Source: Tsuneonella amylolytica
GTDB taxonomy: Bacteria > Pseudomonadota > Alphaproteobacteria > Sphingomonadales > Sphingomonadaceae
Reading direction: 5' to 3'
DNA: 64,000 nucleotides
NCBI RefSeq assembly: GCF_003626915.1
Contig: NZ_CP032570.1
Span: forward strand, 1,978,501 to 2,042,500
Shown: piece by piece, positions 27,811 through 36,251 of the stretch
Position numbering within the stretch: position 1 is the first letter of the stretch
Layout: each line of letters begins with the position of its first letter
The notes under the pieces: model-generated
Told to the model about the DNA's origin: nothing
Databases searched by the model: none
What the model saw: only the letters and a program-made list of their open reading frames with translations
Made by a program: the position numbers and the translations under genes

Positions 27811-28670
27811 TCGGCATCTTCGCCGCAGCGCTCGCGCTGCTGCAGCCGGGGTCCGCGGCTGCGTGGGGTTACTACGGGCACCAGACGACCGCGAACATCG
27901 CCATGGCGAACGTCTCGCCGCGGACGCGCGCAGGCATCGCCCGGCTGCTCGCGCAGAGCCGCGAACTCGGGACACCCGATTGCCCGGTTACGACGCTGGC
28001 GCAGGCGGCCACCTGGCCCGATTGCATCCGCCGCGATCCGTGGCGCTGGGCCTATACCTTTCCCTGGCACTACCAGACCGAACCGATCGCCCAGCCCTAC
28101 GACGCGCGCAAAAACTGCAGCAGCGGTGCGTGCGTTTCGGCGCAGGTCGAACGCAACCAGCGCATCCTTGCCGACGAGAGCCTGCCTGCCAGCGTGCGGG
28201 TGGAAGCGCTGGCGTTCATGGTGCACTTCGCGGGCGACATCCATATGCCACTCCATTCGGGCGACAACGACGACAAGGGTGGCAACGACGTCGTCACGCA
28301 GTACGGCATCGTTCCGGGCCTGAACCTCCATTCGATCTGGGACGGCGCGCTCGCCGAACGCGCGATCACGTCGGCGACCCCTCCGCTGGTACGCCGCTAC
28401 ACCGCAGCCGAGCGGGCGGCACTGGCCGGCGGCGGGCCGGCCGACTGGGGCCGGGAGAGCCACGACCTGGCGAAGAACTTCGTCTATCCCAACGCCTTCG
28501 GCAGCGCGCCCCCCTCGGACAGCGCCACGCTGACGCAGGAAGCCATCGTGGCCGCGGTTCCCATCGCGGCACGGCGCATCCAGCAGGCCGGCATCCGCAT
28601 CGCCGACTACCTCGATATCGCCTTTGCGCCGGGCCCGCTGCCGCAGCCCGATCGCGGTGACCGCCGGTGA
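27783..28670 (+). CDS. Exported S1/P1-type nuclease
   Basis: A 295-residue secreted zinc nuclease for single-stranded nucleic acid, possibly used for phosphate or nucleotide scavenging. The signal peptide ends ...SAAA, leaving Trp28 as the N-terminus; in this family that Trp binds zinc through its amino group. Other ligands are the His of GYYGH, the His/Asp of HFAGDIHMPLH, and the His of LHSIWD. Two Cys pairs are present (CPVTTL...CI, NCSSGAC). ATG 27783 overlaps the GST gene; the stop overlaps dapE by 4 bp. Confidence 0.93.
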   Translation: MGQRTGGRLIGIFAAALALLQPGSAAAWGYYGHQTTANIAMANVSPRTRAGIARLLAQSRELGTPDCPVTTLAQAATWPDCIRRDPWRWAYTFPWHYQTEPIAQPYDARKNCSSGACVSAQVERNQRILADESLPASVRVEALAFMVHFAGDIHMPLHSGDNDDKGGNDVVTQYGIVPGLNLHSIWDGALAERAITSATPPLVRRYTAAERAALAGGGPADWGRESHDLAKNFVYPNAFGSAPPSDSATLTQEAIVAAVPIAARRIQQAGIRIADYLDIAFAPGPLPQPDRGDRR

Positions 28671-29788
28671 GCCGCGCCCTCGATCACGCCGAAGCGCTGA
28701 TCGCCTGCCCCAGCGTCACGCCGGCGCGGGGGCTGGTGTTCGACGCGCTGGAGCGGATTCTCGCCCCGCTCGGTTTCGAGATCGACCGGTTCCTGGCGGG
28801 CGAGGGGGCCGCCGCGGTCGAGAACCTGTTTGCTATCCGGCGCGGCCCGCCGCGCGCGCGGCACTTCGCGTTCGCCGGGCATCTCGATGTCGTCCCGCCG
28901 GGGGAAGGCTGGGCCAGCGCGCCATTCCTGCCCGAACGGCGCGGCGACCTGCTCTATGGTCGCGGGGCGGTCGACATGAAGGGCGCGATCGCGGCCATGG
29001 CCGCGGCGGCGGAAAACCTACCCGCGGACGCCGGTACGCTGAGCTTTGTCATCACCGGCGACGAAGAAGGGCCCGCGCTCCACGGCACCCGCGCGCTGAT
29101 CGAGCGGATGAAGGAGCGCGGAGACATCCCCGACCTGATCCTCGTCGGCGAACCCACCTCGGTGAACCGGCTCGGCGACATGGCCAAGATCGGGCGGCGC
29201 GGGTCGGTCAACATCTGGCTGACGGTGGAGGGGACGCAAGGTCACGTCGCCTACCCGCACCTCGCCGACAATCCGATCACCAAACTGGTCGCGATGCTCG
29301 CGGAACTGAAGGCACTTCACCTCGACGGGGGGACCGACTGGTTCCAGCCTTCGAACCTGGAGGTGACCGATCTCGAGGTTGGCAACCCGGCGCACAACGT
29401 CATCCCGGCCAGGGCGAGTGCGCGAATCTCCATCCGGTTCAACGACACGCACACCGGAGCCGCGCTGGTGGCCAAAGTGGACGCCATCGCCGAAAAGCAC
29501 GGCGGGAGCGCCCGCGCAGTCGTCAGCGGCGAGGCTTTCCTCACCCCGCCCGGCGACTTTTCCGCGATAATCGCGGACGCCGTGCGGGCCGAAACCAATG
29601 TGTCGCCGGAGCTGTCGACCACGGGCGGCACGAGCGATGCGCGCTTCCTCAAGGACATCGCCCCGGTCATCGAGTTCGGCCTCGTCAATGCGACGATGCA
29701 CAAGACCGACGAGGCGGTGGCCATAGCCGACCTCGATACCCTGGCGCGCATTTATGCACGGATTGCTCGCGCCGCGCTGCAAGCCTGA
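28667..29788 (+). CDS. dapE: Succinyl-diaminopimelate desuccinylase
   Basis: Removes succinate from N-succinyl-LL-diaminopimelate in lysine and peptidoglycan synthesis. The 373-residue dinuclear zinc M20 enzyme has ligands in FAGHLDVVPPGEGW, GRGAVDMKG, TGDEEGPA (catalytic Glu-Glu), VGEPTS and NATMHKTDE. GTG 28667 overlaps the nuclease stop (GTGA). Together with dapB at 33.2 kb it covers two steps of the pathway in this window. Confidence 0.96.
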   Translation: MSRALDHAEALIACPSVTPARGLVFDALERILAPLGFEIDRFLAGEGAAAVENLFAIRRGPPRARHFAFAGHLDVVPPGEGWASAPFLPERRGDLLYGRGAVDMKGAIAAMAAAAENLPADAGTLSFVITGDEEGPALHGTRALIERMKERGDIPDLILVGEPTSVNRLGDMAKIGRRGSVNIWLTVEGTQGHVAYPHLADNPITKLVAMLAELKALHLDGGTDWFQPSNLEVTDLEVGNPAHNVIPARASARISIRFNDTHTGAALVAKVDAIAEKHGGSARAVVSGEAFLTPPGDFSAIIADAVRAETNVSPELSTTGGTSDARFLKDIAPVIEFGLVNATMHKTDEAVAIADLDTLARIYARIARAALQA

Positions 29789-29817
29789 TTGCCGCGCCCC
29801 CGGGCCGCTGATAATCG
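29789..29817 (+). promoter_or_regulatory. Candidate promoter of the first dicarboxylate symporter
   Basis: TTGCCG (29789-29794), 17-bp spacer, TAATCG (29812-29817), 31 bp before the ATG, with a GGGGAGGGA ribosome site between. Confidence 0.5.
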
Positions 29818-29848
29818 GCGCAATCGAAATAGCGGGGAGGGACCCACG

Positions 29849-31177
29849 ATGGACCGCAAGCTGACGCTCTGGATTCTCGTCGGCATGGTGCTGGGCGTGA
29901 TCGTGGGACAGGTGCTCAACGTAACGCTTGCGCCCGAGGTGGTGACCGAAAGCGTCGCCCCGTGGCTCAAGCTGCTGAGCGACATCTTCCTCAACCTCAT
30001 CAAGATGCTGGTCGCGCCGCTCGTGCTGTCCACCATCGTCGTGGGCATCGCCAACATGGGCGACAGCAGCGCGCTGGGCCGCATCGGCGTGCGCAGCCTG
30101 ACATGGTTCATCACCGCCAGCCTGATTTCGATCGGGCTCGGATTGCTGATGGTCAACATCTTCCAGCCCGGCGTCGGCGCGCCGATCCCCGACGTGGCCG
30201 AAGCGACCGCCGCGCTGGGCGAAGTCAAGGAATTGAAGGCGACCGAGTTCATCCTGTCGATCTTCCCCAAGAACGCCTTCGAGGCGCTAGCCACGAACAA
30301 CATCCTGCAGATCCTCGTCTTCTCGATCTTCGCGGGCGTTGCATTGTCCGCCATCGGCAAGCGGGGCGAAGCGCTCGTACGCGGCGCCGATGCGCTGGCC
30401 GAAATGATGCTGCAGGTGACCGGCTACGTCATGCGCTACGCGCCCATCGCGGTGTTCGCCGCGCTCGCCAATGTCGTGGCGAAGAGCGGGCTCGGCATCC
30501 TCGGCACCTATGTCGAACTGCTGCTCGAGTTCTACTTCAGCTTGGCGATCCTGTGGATCATCCTTCTCGGCATCGGCGCGGTCTTCCTCGGTAGCCGGAT
30601 CTGGACGCTGATCCGCTACATCCGCCAGCCTATGATGATCGCGTTCTCCACCGCGTCGAGCGAGGCGGCGCTGCCCAAGCTGTTCGAACAGCTCGATCGG
30701 TTCGGCGTGCCCCGGCGTATCTCGGGCTTTATGCTGCCGCTCGGCTACAGCTTCAATCTCGACGGCAGCATGATGTACATGAGCTTCGCGACGATCTTCA
30801 TCGCGCAGGCTTACGGGATCGACCTCAGTATCGGCACGCAGATCATGATCCTGCTGACGCTGATGATCTCGTCAAAGGGCATCGCCGCCGTGCCGCGCGC
30901 CAGCCTCGTCGTCATCACCGGCACGCTGGCGATGTTCGGCCTGCCGGTGGAAGGTGTGGCGATCATCCTGGCGATCGACCAGTTCCTCGACATGGGTCGC
31001 ACTGCGACGAACGTCGTCGGCAACGCGGTGGCGACGTCGGTGATCACGAAGTGGGAGGGGATGCTCGAGGTCGAGGAACCCGAGTTCGTCCCCCATCCCG
31101 AAGCGCCGGCGCACACCGCCGCCGACGGCAAGCGCGGCCTCGATCTCGACCCGTCGAACTTCGAAAAGCCCGCCTGA
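29849..31177 (+). CDS. Dicarboxylate/amino acid:cation symporter (DAACS family)
   Basis: A 442-residue inner-membrane transporter of the GltP/DctA family. It has about eight helices and two hairpins: FSTASSEAALPKL is the serine-rich HP1, SFNLDGSMMYMSF the NMDGT-like motif of TM7 (here NLDGS), and DMGRTATNVVGNAVAT the substrate-binding TM8. Asp or glutamate or C4-dicarboxylates are the family substrates; the exact one cannot be read. ATG 29849 follows GGGAGGG. Confidence 0.93.
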   Translation: MDRKLTLWILVGMVLGVIVGQVLNVTLAPEVVTESVAPWLKLLSDIFLNLIKMLVAPLVLSTIVVGIANMGDSSALGRIGVRSLTWFITASLISIGLGLLMVNIFQPGVGAPIPDVAEATAALGEVKELKATEFILSIFPKNAFEALATNNILQILVFSIFAGVALSAIGKRGEALVRGADALAEMMLQVTGYVMRYAPIAVFAALANVVAKSGLGILGTYVELLLEFYFSLAILWIILLGIGAVFLGSRIWTLIRYIRQPMMIAFSTASSEAALPKLFEQLDRFGVPRRISGFMLPLGYSFNLDGSMMYMSFATIFIAQAYGIDLSIGTQIMILLTLMISSKGIAAVPRASLVVITGTLAMFGLPVEGVAIILAIDQFLDMGRTATNVVGNAVATSVITKWEGMLEVEEPEFVPHPEAPAHTAADGKRGLDLDPSNFEKPA

Positions 31178-31255
31178 CGGTGGCCATCGGCGGCCCGGGC
31201 CGCTAGCCTCCCCCTCGAAAGTCCGCGCGGCAGGCGCGACGAGGGGAGCTGGCGC

Positions 31256-32536
31256 GTGCGTTTCTGGTTCGGGATTCCGTTGTGGCAGCGGGTCATCGGG
31301 GCGCTGATCCTCGGCGGGCTGACCGGCTACATCTGGGGTCCGGGTGCCGAGAGCGTCAAGATCGTCGGCGACGTGTTCATCGACTTCATCAAGATGCTGA
31401 TCGTGCCGCTGATCTTCTTCAGCGTGGTCTCCGGCGTCGCTTCCATCGGCAATCTCGGGCGGCTCGGCAGTGTAGGCTGGCGGGCGATTCTGCTGTTCGT
31501 CGCCACCGGACAGGTGGCGGTGATCCTCGGGCTGACGCTCGGCACTCTGGTGCAACCCGGCATCGGGGTGGACGCCTCGGGCCTCCAGATGGGCGACATC
31601 CCCGAACCCGCCGCGTTCGACTGGCGCGCGATGCTTCGCAGCATGATCCCGGTGAGCCCGGTGGGCGTCATGGCCGACGTCCAGGTGCTGCCGCTGATCG
31701 TTTTCAGCCTGCTGGTCGGCGTCGGCATCCTGCTCGCTCGCGGCGACGTGCCCGACGACGACGAAGCCGAGACCGACAGCGGCGTCCATGGCGCGGCCAT
31801 GATCGCGCGGGCGTTCGATGGCGGCGCGCTGATCTTCCAGAAGATCACGATCCTGGTGATGGAACTGACCCCGTTCGGCGTCTTCGCGCTGATGGCATGG
31901 GTCGTCGGCACGCTCGGCATCCCTGCGGTGGTCGCGCTCGGGAAGCTGGTGGCGCTGAACTACGCCGGGTGCTTCCTCATCATCGGGGTGATGTACGTCG
32001 GCATCCTCGCGGCCGCGGCGAAGGTATCGGTAGCGGGTTTCTTCCGCGGCATGATCGACGCGATCGCGGTCGCCTATTCCACCGCCAGTTCGTCGGCGAC
32101 CTTGCCGGTCACCCTGCGCTGCACCCAGCGCAATCTCGGGGTCAGCAAGCCGACGTCCAGCTTCGTCGTGTCGCTGGGTTCCACCATCAACATGGACGGG
32201 ACGGCGATGTACCTCGGCCTCGTCACGCTGTTCGGCGCGCAGCTGTTCGGGGTGGACCTGTCCTGGGCGGACTATTTCACCATCGCGCTGCTGGCGACGA
32301 TCGGCTCGATCGGCGCTGCGGGGATCCCTGGCGGCGGGCTGGTGATGATGGGCGCGGTATTTACCGCGGTGGGCGTGCCGCTGGAGACGATAGCCTTCGT
32401 CGCCGGGGTGGATCGGATCATGGACATGATGCGCACCGCCACCAACGTGACCGGCGACGCCACCGTGACTGTCACCACCGCCAGCATGCTGGGCGAACTC
32501 GACAAGCGCGAACTGGCGAGCGCCCACGACGTCTAG
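31256..32536 (+). CDS. Second dicarboxylate/amino acid:cation symporter
   Basis: A 426-residue DAACS paralogue, 78 bp downstream of the first and in the same direction, but divergent from it in sequence. Diagnostic parts are STASSSATLPVTLRC (HP1), STINMDGTAMYLG (canonical NMDGT), GAAGIPGGGLVMMGAV (HP2) and DMMRTATNVTGDATVTV (TM8). A loop with an acidic stretch (PDDDEAETDS) separates helices near residue 165. GTG 31256 follows GAGGGGAG. Sequence differences in HP1 and TM7 suggest different substrates from its neighbour (inference). Confidence 0.93.
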   Translation: MRFWFGIPLWQRVIGALILGGLTGYIWGPGAESVKIVGDVFIDFIKMLIVPLIFFSVVSGVASIGNLGRLGSVGWRAILLFVATGQVAVILGLTLGTLVQPGIGVDASGLQMGDIPEPAAFDWRAMLRSMIPVSPVGVMADVQVLPLIVFSLLVGVGILLARGDVPDDDEAETDSGVHGAAMIARAFDGGALIFQKITILVMELTPFGVFALMAWVVGTLGIPAVVALGKLVALNYAGCFLIIGVMYVGILAAAAKVSVAGFFRGMIDAIAVAYSTASSSATLPVTLRCTQRNLGVSKPTSSFVVSLGSTINMDGTAMYLGLVTLFGAQLFGVDLSWADYFTIALLATIGSIGAAGIPGGGLVMMGAVFTAVGVPLETIAFVAGVDRIMDMMRTATNVTGDATVTVTTASMLGELDKRELASAHDV

Positions 32537-32543
32537 CGCCCCG

Positions 32544-33194
32544 CTAGCGATTGCGGGGCTTCTCCAGCACTTTCTTGCGATAGCTGCACAGGTCCACCAC
32601 CGGGCACCGCCAGCACTCGGGTGTGCGTGCCTTGCACACGTAGCGGCCGTGGAGGATCAGCCAGTGGTGCGCGCCTAGTCGGAAGGGGGCGGGGACGCGG
32701 CGTTCCAGCTTGGCCTCGACCGCTTCGGGCGTCTTGCCCTTGGCAAGGCCGGTGCGATTGCCGACACGAAAGATGTGCGTGTCGACCGCGAAGGCTTCCT
32801 GCCCGAACCAGCAGTTGAGCACGACGTTGGCGGTCTTGCGCCCGACGCCCGGCAAGCGGACGAGGTCGTCGCGGGTACCGGGTACATCGCCGCCGAATTC
32901 GTCGACCAGCAGCCGGCTCAAGGCGATGACGTTCTTCGCCTTCGAATTGAACAGGCCGATCGTCTTGATGTGGTCCTTGAGCCCTTCCTCGCCGAGGTCG
33001 AGCATCTGCTGCGGCGTTTCCACCTTCGCAAACAATGCCCGGGTCGCCTTGTTGACGCCGACGTCGGTCGCCTGCGCCGACAGCGCGACGGCGACCACCA
33101 ACTGGTAGGCGTTGCCGTATTCGAGTTCGGTTTCGGGGGCGGGGTTGTCTTCGGCAAGGCGACGGAAGAACTCAAAAATCTGGTCCTTCGTCAT
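32544..33194 (-). CDS. nth: Endonuclease III
   Basis: DNA glycosylase/AP lyase removing oxidised pyrimidines in base excision repair. The 216-residue protein has the helix-hairpin-helix LPGVGRKTANVVL with the catalytic Lys, the Asp in VDTHIFRVGNR and the C-terminal [4Fe-4S] ligands C-x6-C-x2-C-x5-C in CKARTPECWRCPVVDLC. It follows dapB by 10 bp and converges with the symporter gene by 7 bp. Confidence 0.96.
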   Translation of the reverse strand: MTKDQIFEFFRRLAEDNPAPETELEYGNAYQLVVAVALSAQATDVGVNKATRALFAKVETPQQMLDLGEEGLKDHIKTIGLFNSKAKNVIALSRLLVDEFGGDVPGTRDDLVRLPGVGRKTANVVLNCWFGQEAFAVDTHIFRVGNRTGLAKGKTPEAVEAKLERRVPAPFRLGAHHWLILHGRYVCKARTPECWRCPVVDLCSYRKKVLEKPRNR

Positions 33195-33204
33195 GGCAAC
33201 GGCG

Positions 33205-33933
33205 TCAAAGCCCCAGCACCTGCGGCATCGAGTAGCGACCCGCGCCGCGTCCGATCAGCCAGGCCGCGCCGCGCACTGCGCCGGCGGCGAAGATCGAGCG
33301 ATCCTCGGCCACATGCGAGAGGGTCAGCCGCTCGTGCTCCCCGGCCAGGATCACGCTGTGGTCGCCGGCCACCGTCCCGCCGCGCAGGCTCGCGAAACCG
33401 ATCGCACCTTGCGCGCGTGCACCGGTGACACCGTCGCGCCCGCGTTCGGCATTGTCGGTAAGCGCGATCCCGCGTCCCGCCGCCGCCGCTTCGCCTAGCA
33501 GGAGCGCCGTGCCGCTCGGCGCGTCGACCTTCATGCGGTGGTGCATCTCGACGATCTCGATGTCCCACTCGGGCCCGAGCTTCGCCGCCGCCTCGCGCAC
33601 CAGATGGGCGAGGAGGGTGACGCCCAGCGAGGTGTTGCCCGTCTGGAGCACGGGGATCGCCAGCGCGGCCGAATCGATGGCGGCGTGGTGTCGTTCCTCC
33701 AGCCCCGTGGTGCCGACGAGGATCGGTCTACCCGCACCGATGGCCGCGTGGAGGTTGCCTTCGAGCGCGGCGGGGACGCTGAAATCGACCAGCACGTCGC
33801 TCGCCTCGGCGAGGTTCGCGGCGTTGCCGCCCTGGTCGACCCCGCCGGCATTGTCGTGTCCGGCTGCCTCGATAGCGCGCGCCAAAGCATGGCCCATGCG
33901 CCCTTCGCTACCGATGATTCCGATACGTGCCAT
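33205..33933 (-). CDS. dapB: 4-hydroxy-tetrahydrodipicolinate reductase
   Basis: NAD(P)H-dependent reduction in the DAP/lysine pathway. The 242-residue protein has the Rossmann motif GIIGSEGRMGHALARAI (usual GCAGRMG, with Ser-Glu here), SDVLVDFSVPAA, GTTGLEE, the catalytic EMHHRMKVDAPSGTAL and the C-terminal AAWLIGRGAGRYSM. ATG 33933 is divergent from the sirtuin gene 27 bp away. It forms an operon with nth. Confidence 0.95.
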   Translation of the reverse strand: MARIGIIGSEGRMGHALARAIEAAGHDNAGGVDQGGNAANLAEASDVLVDFSVPAALEGNLHAAIGAGRPILVGTTGLEERHHAAIDSAALAIPVLQTGNTSLGVTLLAHLVREAAAKLGPEWDIEIVEMHHRMKVDAPSGTALLLGEAAAAGRGIALTDNAERGRDGVTGARAQGAIGFASLRGGTVAGDHSVILAGEHERLTLSHVAEDRSIFAAGAVRGAAWLIGRGAGRYSMPQVLGL

Positions 33934-33959
33934 TGTGTAAGACCCCACCTGGCTGCTTC

Positions 33960-34679
33960 ATGCGCGACATGAACGCCATCCGCAACATCGTCATCCTCAC
34001 CGGGGCCGGGATCAGCGCCGAGAGCGGCATCGACACATTCCGGGGTGGCGGCGGGCTGTGGGAGCAGCACCGGGTGGAGGACGTCGCCACTCCGGAAGCG
34101 TTCGCGCGCGATCCCGAACTGGTGCTGCGCTTCTACGACATGCGGCGCGCGGCGATCCAGGAGAAGCAACCGAACCCCGCGCATTTCGCGCTGGCGAAAC
34201 TCGACAGGGAATGGCCGGGCGACCTGCTCATCGTCACCCAAAACGTCGACGACCTGCACGAGCGCGCCGGAGGGCGGCGGGTGCTGCACATGCACGGCGA
34301 ACATCTCAACGCCTGGTGCACCGCATGCGACGAACGCTCCCGCTGGACCGGGCCGCTGATCGACCGGCCCGCATGCCCCGGATGCGGCGAGGCGGCCCTG
34401 CGGCCCGACGTCGTCTGGTTCGGCGAAATGCCCTACCGCATGGAGGAGATCTACGCCGCGATGCGGGACGCGCACCTGTTCGTCAGCATCGGCACGAGCG
34501 GGGCGGTCTATCCCGCCGCCGGGTTCGTCCGCGATGCGCGAAGCCTGAGGGCGCGGACGCTCGAACTCAATCTCGAGCGCAGCCACGGTTCGGGCTGGTT
34601 CGACGAGACCCGGCTGGGGCCGGCGAGCGAACTGGTCCCGGCGTGGGTGGAGGAAATGCTTGCAGGAAATGCAAATTGA
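33960..34679 (+). CDS. cobB: NAD-dependent protein deacylase (sirtuin)
   Basis: Class III sirtuin of 239 residues. It has TGAGISAESGIDTFRG, TQNVDDLHERAG, the catalytic His in LHMHGEH, and a zinc site CTAC...CPGC. The YxxR pair in RFYDMRR marks the class that also removes succinyl and malonyl groups, as in E. coli CobB and SIRT5. Likely regulates acetyl-CoA synthetase and other metabolic enzymes. ATG 33960 was preferred; another ATG lies 9 bp later. Confidence 0.94.
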   Translation: MRDMNAIRNIVILTGAGISAESGIDTFRGGGGLWEQHRVEDVATPEAFARDPELVLRFYDMRRAAIQEKQPNPAHFALAKLDREWPGDLLIVTQNVDDLHERAGGRRVLHMHGEHLNAWCTACDERSRWTGPLIDRPACPGCGEAALRPDVVWFGEMPYRMEEIYAAMRDAHLFVSIGTSGAVYPAAGFVRDARSLRARTLELNLERSHGSGWFDETRLGPASELVPAWVEEMLAGNAN

Positions 34680-34735
34680 TGAAGTACATGCGCTGCCCAC
34701 CGAACAACTCGTCCATAGAGGCGCGCCAGAACGCG

Positions 34736-34757
34736 AAAACCCCGCCGGAGGGCGGGG
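34736..34757 (-). terminator. Rho-independent terminator of the lipoprotein unit
   Basis: Minus-strand stem CCCCGCC/GGCGGGG (34740-34757, 4-nt loop) followed by TTTT (34736-34739). It ends leftward transcription from the lipoprotein region and faces the end of the sirtuin gene. Confidence 0.75.
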
Positions 34758-34868
34758 CTTGCGAGAAAGCGAAGTTCACACGGTCAAAGAGCCAACACGA
34801 GGCTAGCGCAGGGCGGGGCGTGTAGGAAAATGGTTTTCGTCGGCTTTCGAGGTGGGAAGTGGGCACTG

Positions 34869-34991
34869 CTAGACTTCCCATGAGCGGAGCATTGACACCG
34901 CTCGTTCGTAGGTCAACTCAAGTGCATCAAGCTCATCATCATTTAAGCTGATAGTGAGCAGCAGCTTGCCAAGGCTAGGTTTGCCTTGCAA
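34869..34991 (-). other. Possible small ORF or frame-shifted C-terminus overlapping the lipoprotein gene
   Basis: A 40-codon open frame (TTG 34991 to TAG 34869) in a second frame from the lipoprotein, overlapping its last 49 nt. The peptide has a strongly protein-like composition, with LLLTISLNDDELDALEL and TYERAVSMLRSWEV forming an amphipathic acidic helix, while the lipoprotein's own last 20 residues (Ala/Cys/Ser/Leu) are poor. It could be the true end of the lipoprotein after a one-base frameshift, a translationally coupled small protein, or chance. No ribosome site is visible. Confidence 0.4.
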
Positions 34992-35419
34992 AGTCCCGGA
35001 TGTCCTTCGATCTCCATCTTATAGCAGCCGACAAAGGGTGCATCGGGGGCGGAGGGTGTATCCGGGCTGTAGTTCCAAAATGTTTCATTGCCGGTCTTGC
35101 GCCACCCACTGCCCCTCCATTCCACATCCTGTGAACCGCAAACCGTTCGGGAAACATACCCTCGACCATTCGCTCGTGCGCACACGGCCTCCCGGTCCTG
35201 CACCAACATACTACGCTGCTGGCGCAATTCGGCTTCCGGGTTCATGATGATTAGAAATCCCTCGATGTCGGACTTCGGCAGCGGGATGAGATTCGCCTTC
35301 GGCACCAGATAGCGGTGCCCTGCCACCTCCTGCTGTGCATCAGCGCAACTGCTCAAGAACAGAGCTATTACGCCGACCGTTAGGCGGAAAGCTAGCAGTG
35401 TTTGGCCACGGACTATCAT
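34943..35419 (-). CDS. Orphan lipoprotein in a lower-GC patch
   Basis: A 158-residue predicted lipoprotein with lipobox LSSC (Cys25) after a hydrophobic segment. The mature part includes GHRYLVPKANLIPLPKSDIEGFLIIMNP, a Cys-containing VCARANGRGYVSRTVCG, and a C-terminal GCYKMEIEGHPGLCKA. I do not recognise the family. Local GC (about 50-55% by eye) is well below the window average, suggesting recent acquisition. The last 20 codons may be wrong if the overlapping second frame is the real continuation. Confidence 0.65.
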   Translation of the reverse strand: MIVRGQTLLAFRLTVGVIALFLSSCADAQQEVAGHRYLVPKANLIPLPKSDIEGFLIIMNPEAELRQQRSMLVQDREAVCARANGRGYVSRTVCGSQDVEWRGSGWRKTGNETFWNYSPDTPSAPDAPFVGCYKMEIEGHPGLCKANLALASCCSLSA

Positions 35420-35462
35420 GTTCAAGCAATGGCGCCTGTCTGGAATGTCTGCAATGGGGTCG

Positions 35463-36251
35463 TTAACCGCCGCCCCCACACCCGCCGCACCGCGGGTCCT
35501 TCGCGATGCGGAAGCTGCGCATTCCGGGGGCGAGGCCGTCGAGCGTGTGGAGCGTGCCCCATTGCGGCTCGCCCATCTGGGGGGCGACCAGCACGCGCAC
35601 GGCTTGCAGCGCGGCGAAGGCGCCGGTCCAGCCGGCCATCGCGCCCAGCATGCCGTCGTCGGCGCAGGTATCGCAGTCCTCCGCATCAAACGCATCGCCG
35701 ACGAAGCAGCGGTAGCAGGCGTGTTCGGGCAGATGCCCGGCGAACGCGCCGACCTGCCCCTGGAAGCGCCCGACCGCGGCCGAGAGCAGCGGCACGCCGG
35801 AAGCGACGCAGGCGTCGGATACGGCGAGACGGGTGGTGAAATTGTCGGTGCCGTCGAGCACGAGGGTCGCACCCGCGATGGCGGCGGCGGCGTTCTCGCG
35901 GTCGATCCGGCGGTCGATGAGTTCGACTGCCAGCTGGTCGTCGAAGTTCGCCAGCCAGCGCCGCGCCCCGACCGCCTTGCCGTGACCTACGTCGCGCGCG
36001 GCGTAGAGCGTCTGGCGCTGGAGGTTCGACAGTTCCACCTTGCCGTCGTCGATCAGCGTCAGGCGGCCGACCCCCGCGCCCGCGAGGTACTGGAGCGCGG
36101 GGCTGCCGATGCCGCCCAGGCCCACGATCACCACGTGCGCCCGGGCCAGCGCTACCTGCCCCGTGCCGCCGATTTCGGGCAGGACGATGTGGCGCGCGAA
36201 GCGGTCGAGGCGCGCCTCGTCGAGGTCGGCCGGGAAAGCGGCGCCGGTCAT
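35463..36251 (-). CDS. moeB: HesA/MoeB/ThiF family adenylyltransferase
   Basis: E1-like enzyme of 262 residues that adenylates the C-terminus of a ubiquitin-fold sulfur carrier such as MoaD or ThiS. It has the nucleotide loop IVGLGGIGSPALQYLAGAGVG, the Arg finger/ATP residues in DDGKVELSNLQRQ, LVLDGTDNFTTRLAVSD and Cys pairs CYRC and CDTC/CGGC for zinc. MoeB and ThiF are hard to tell apart without context; no molybdopterin or thiamin genes are adjacent. It overlaps DUF983 by 4 bp. Confidence 0.88.
   Translation of the reverse strand: MTGAAFPADLDEARLDRFARHIVLPEIGGTGQVALARAHVVIVGLGGIGSPALQYLAGAGVGRLTLIDDGKVELSNLQRQTLYAARDVGHGKAVGARRWLANFDDQLAVELIDRRIDRENAAAAIAGATLVLDGTDNFTTRLAVSDACVASGVPLLSAAVGRFQGQVGAFAGHLPEHACYRCFVGDAFDAEDCDTCADDGMLGAMAGWTGAFAALQAVRVLVAPQMGEPQWGTLHTLDGLAPGMRSFRIAKDPRCGGCGGGG

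Noticed and set aside
34567..34881. Minus-strand open frame starting just after the small ORF and running into the sirtuin gene
   Set aside because: It crosses a strong terminator and overlaps the sirtuin gene antisense; no homology is visible.
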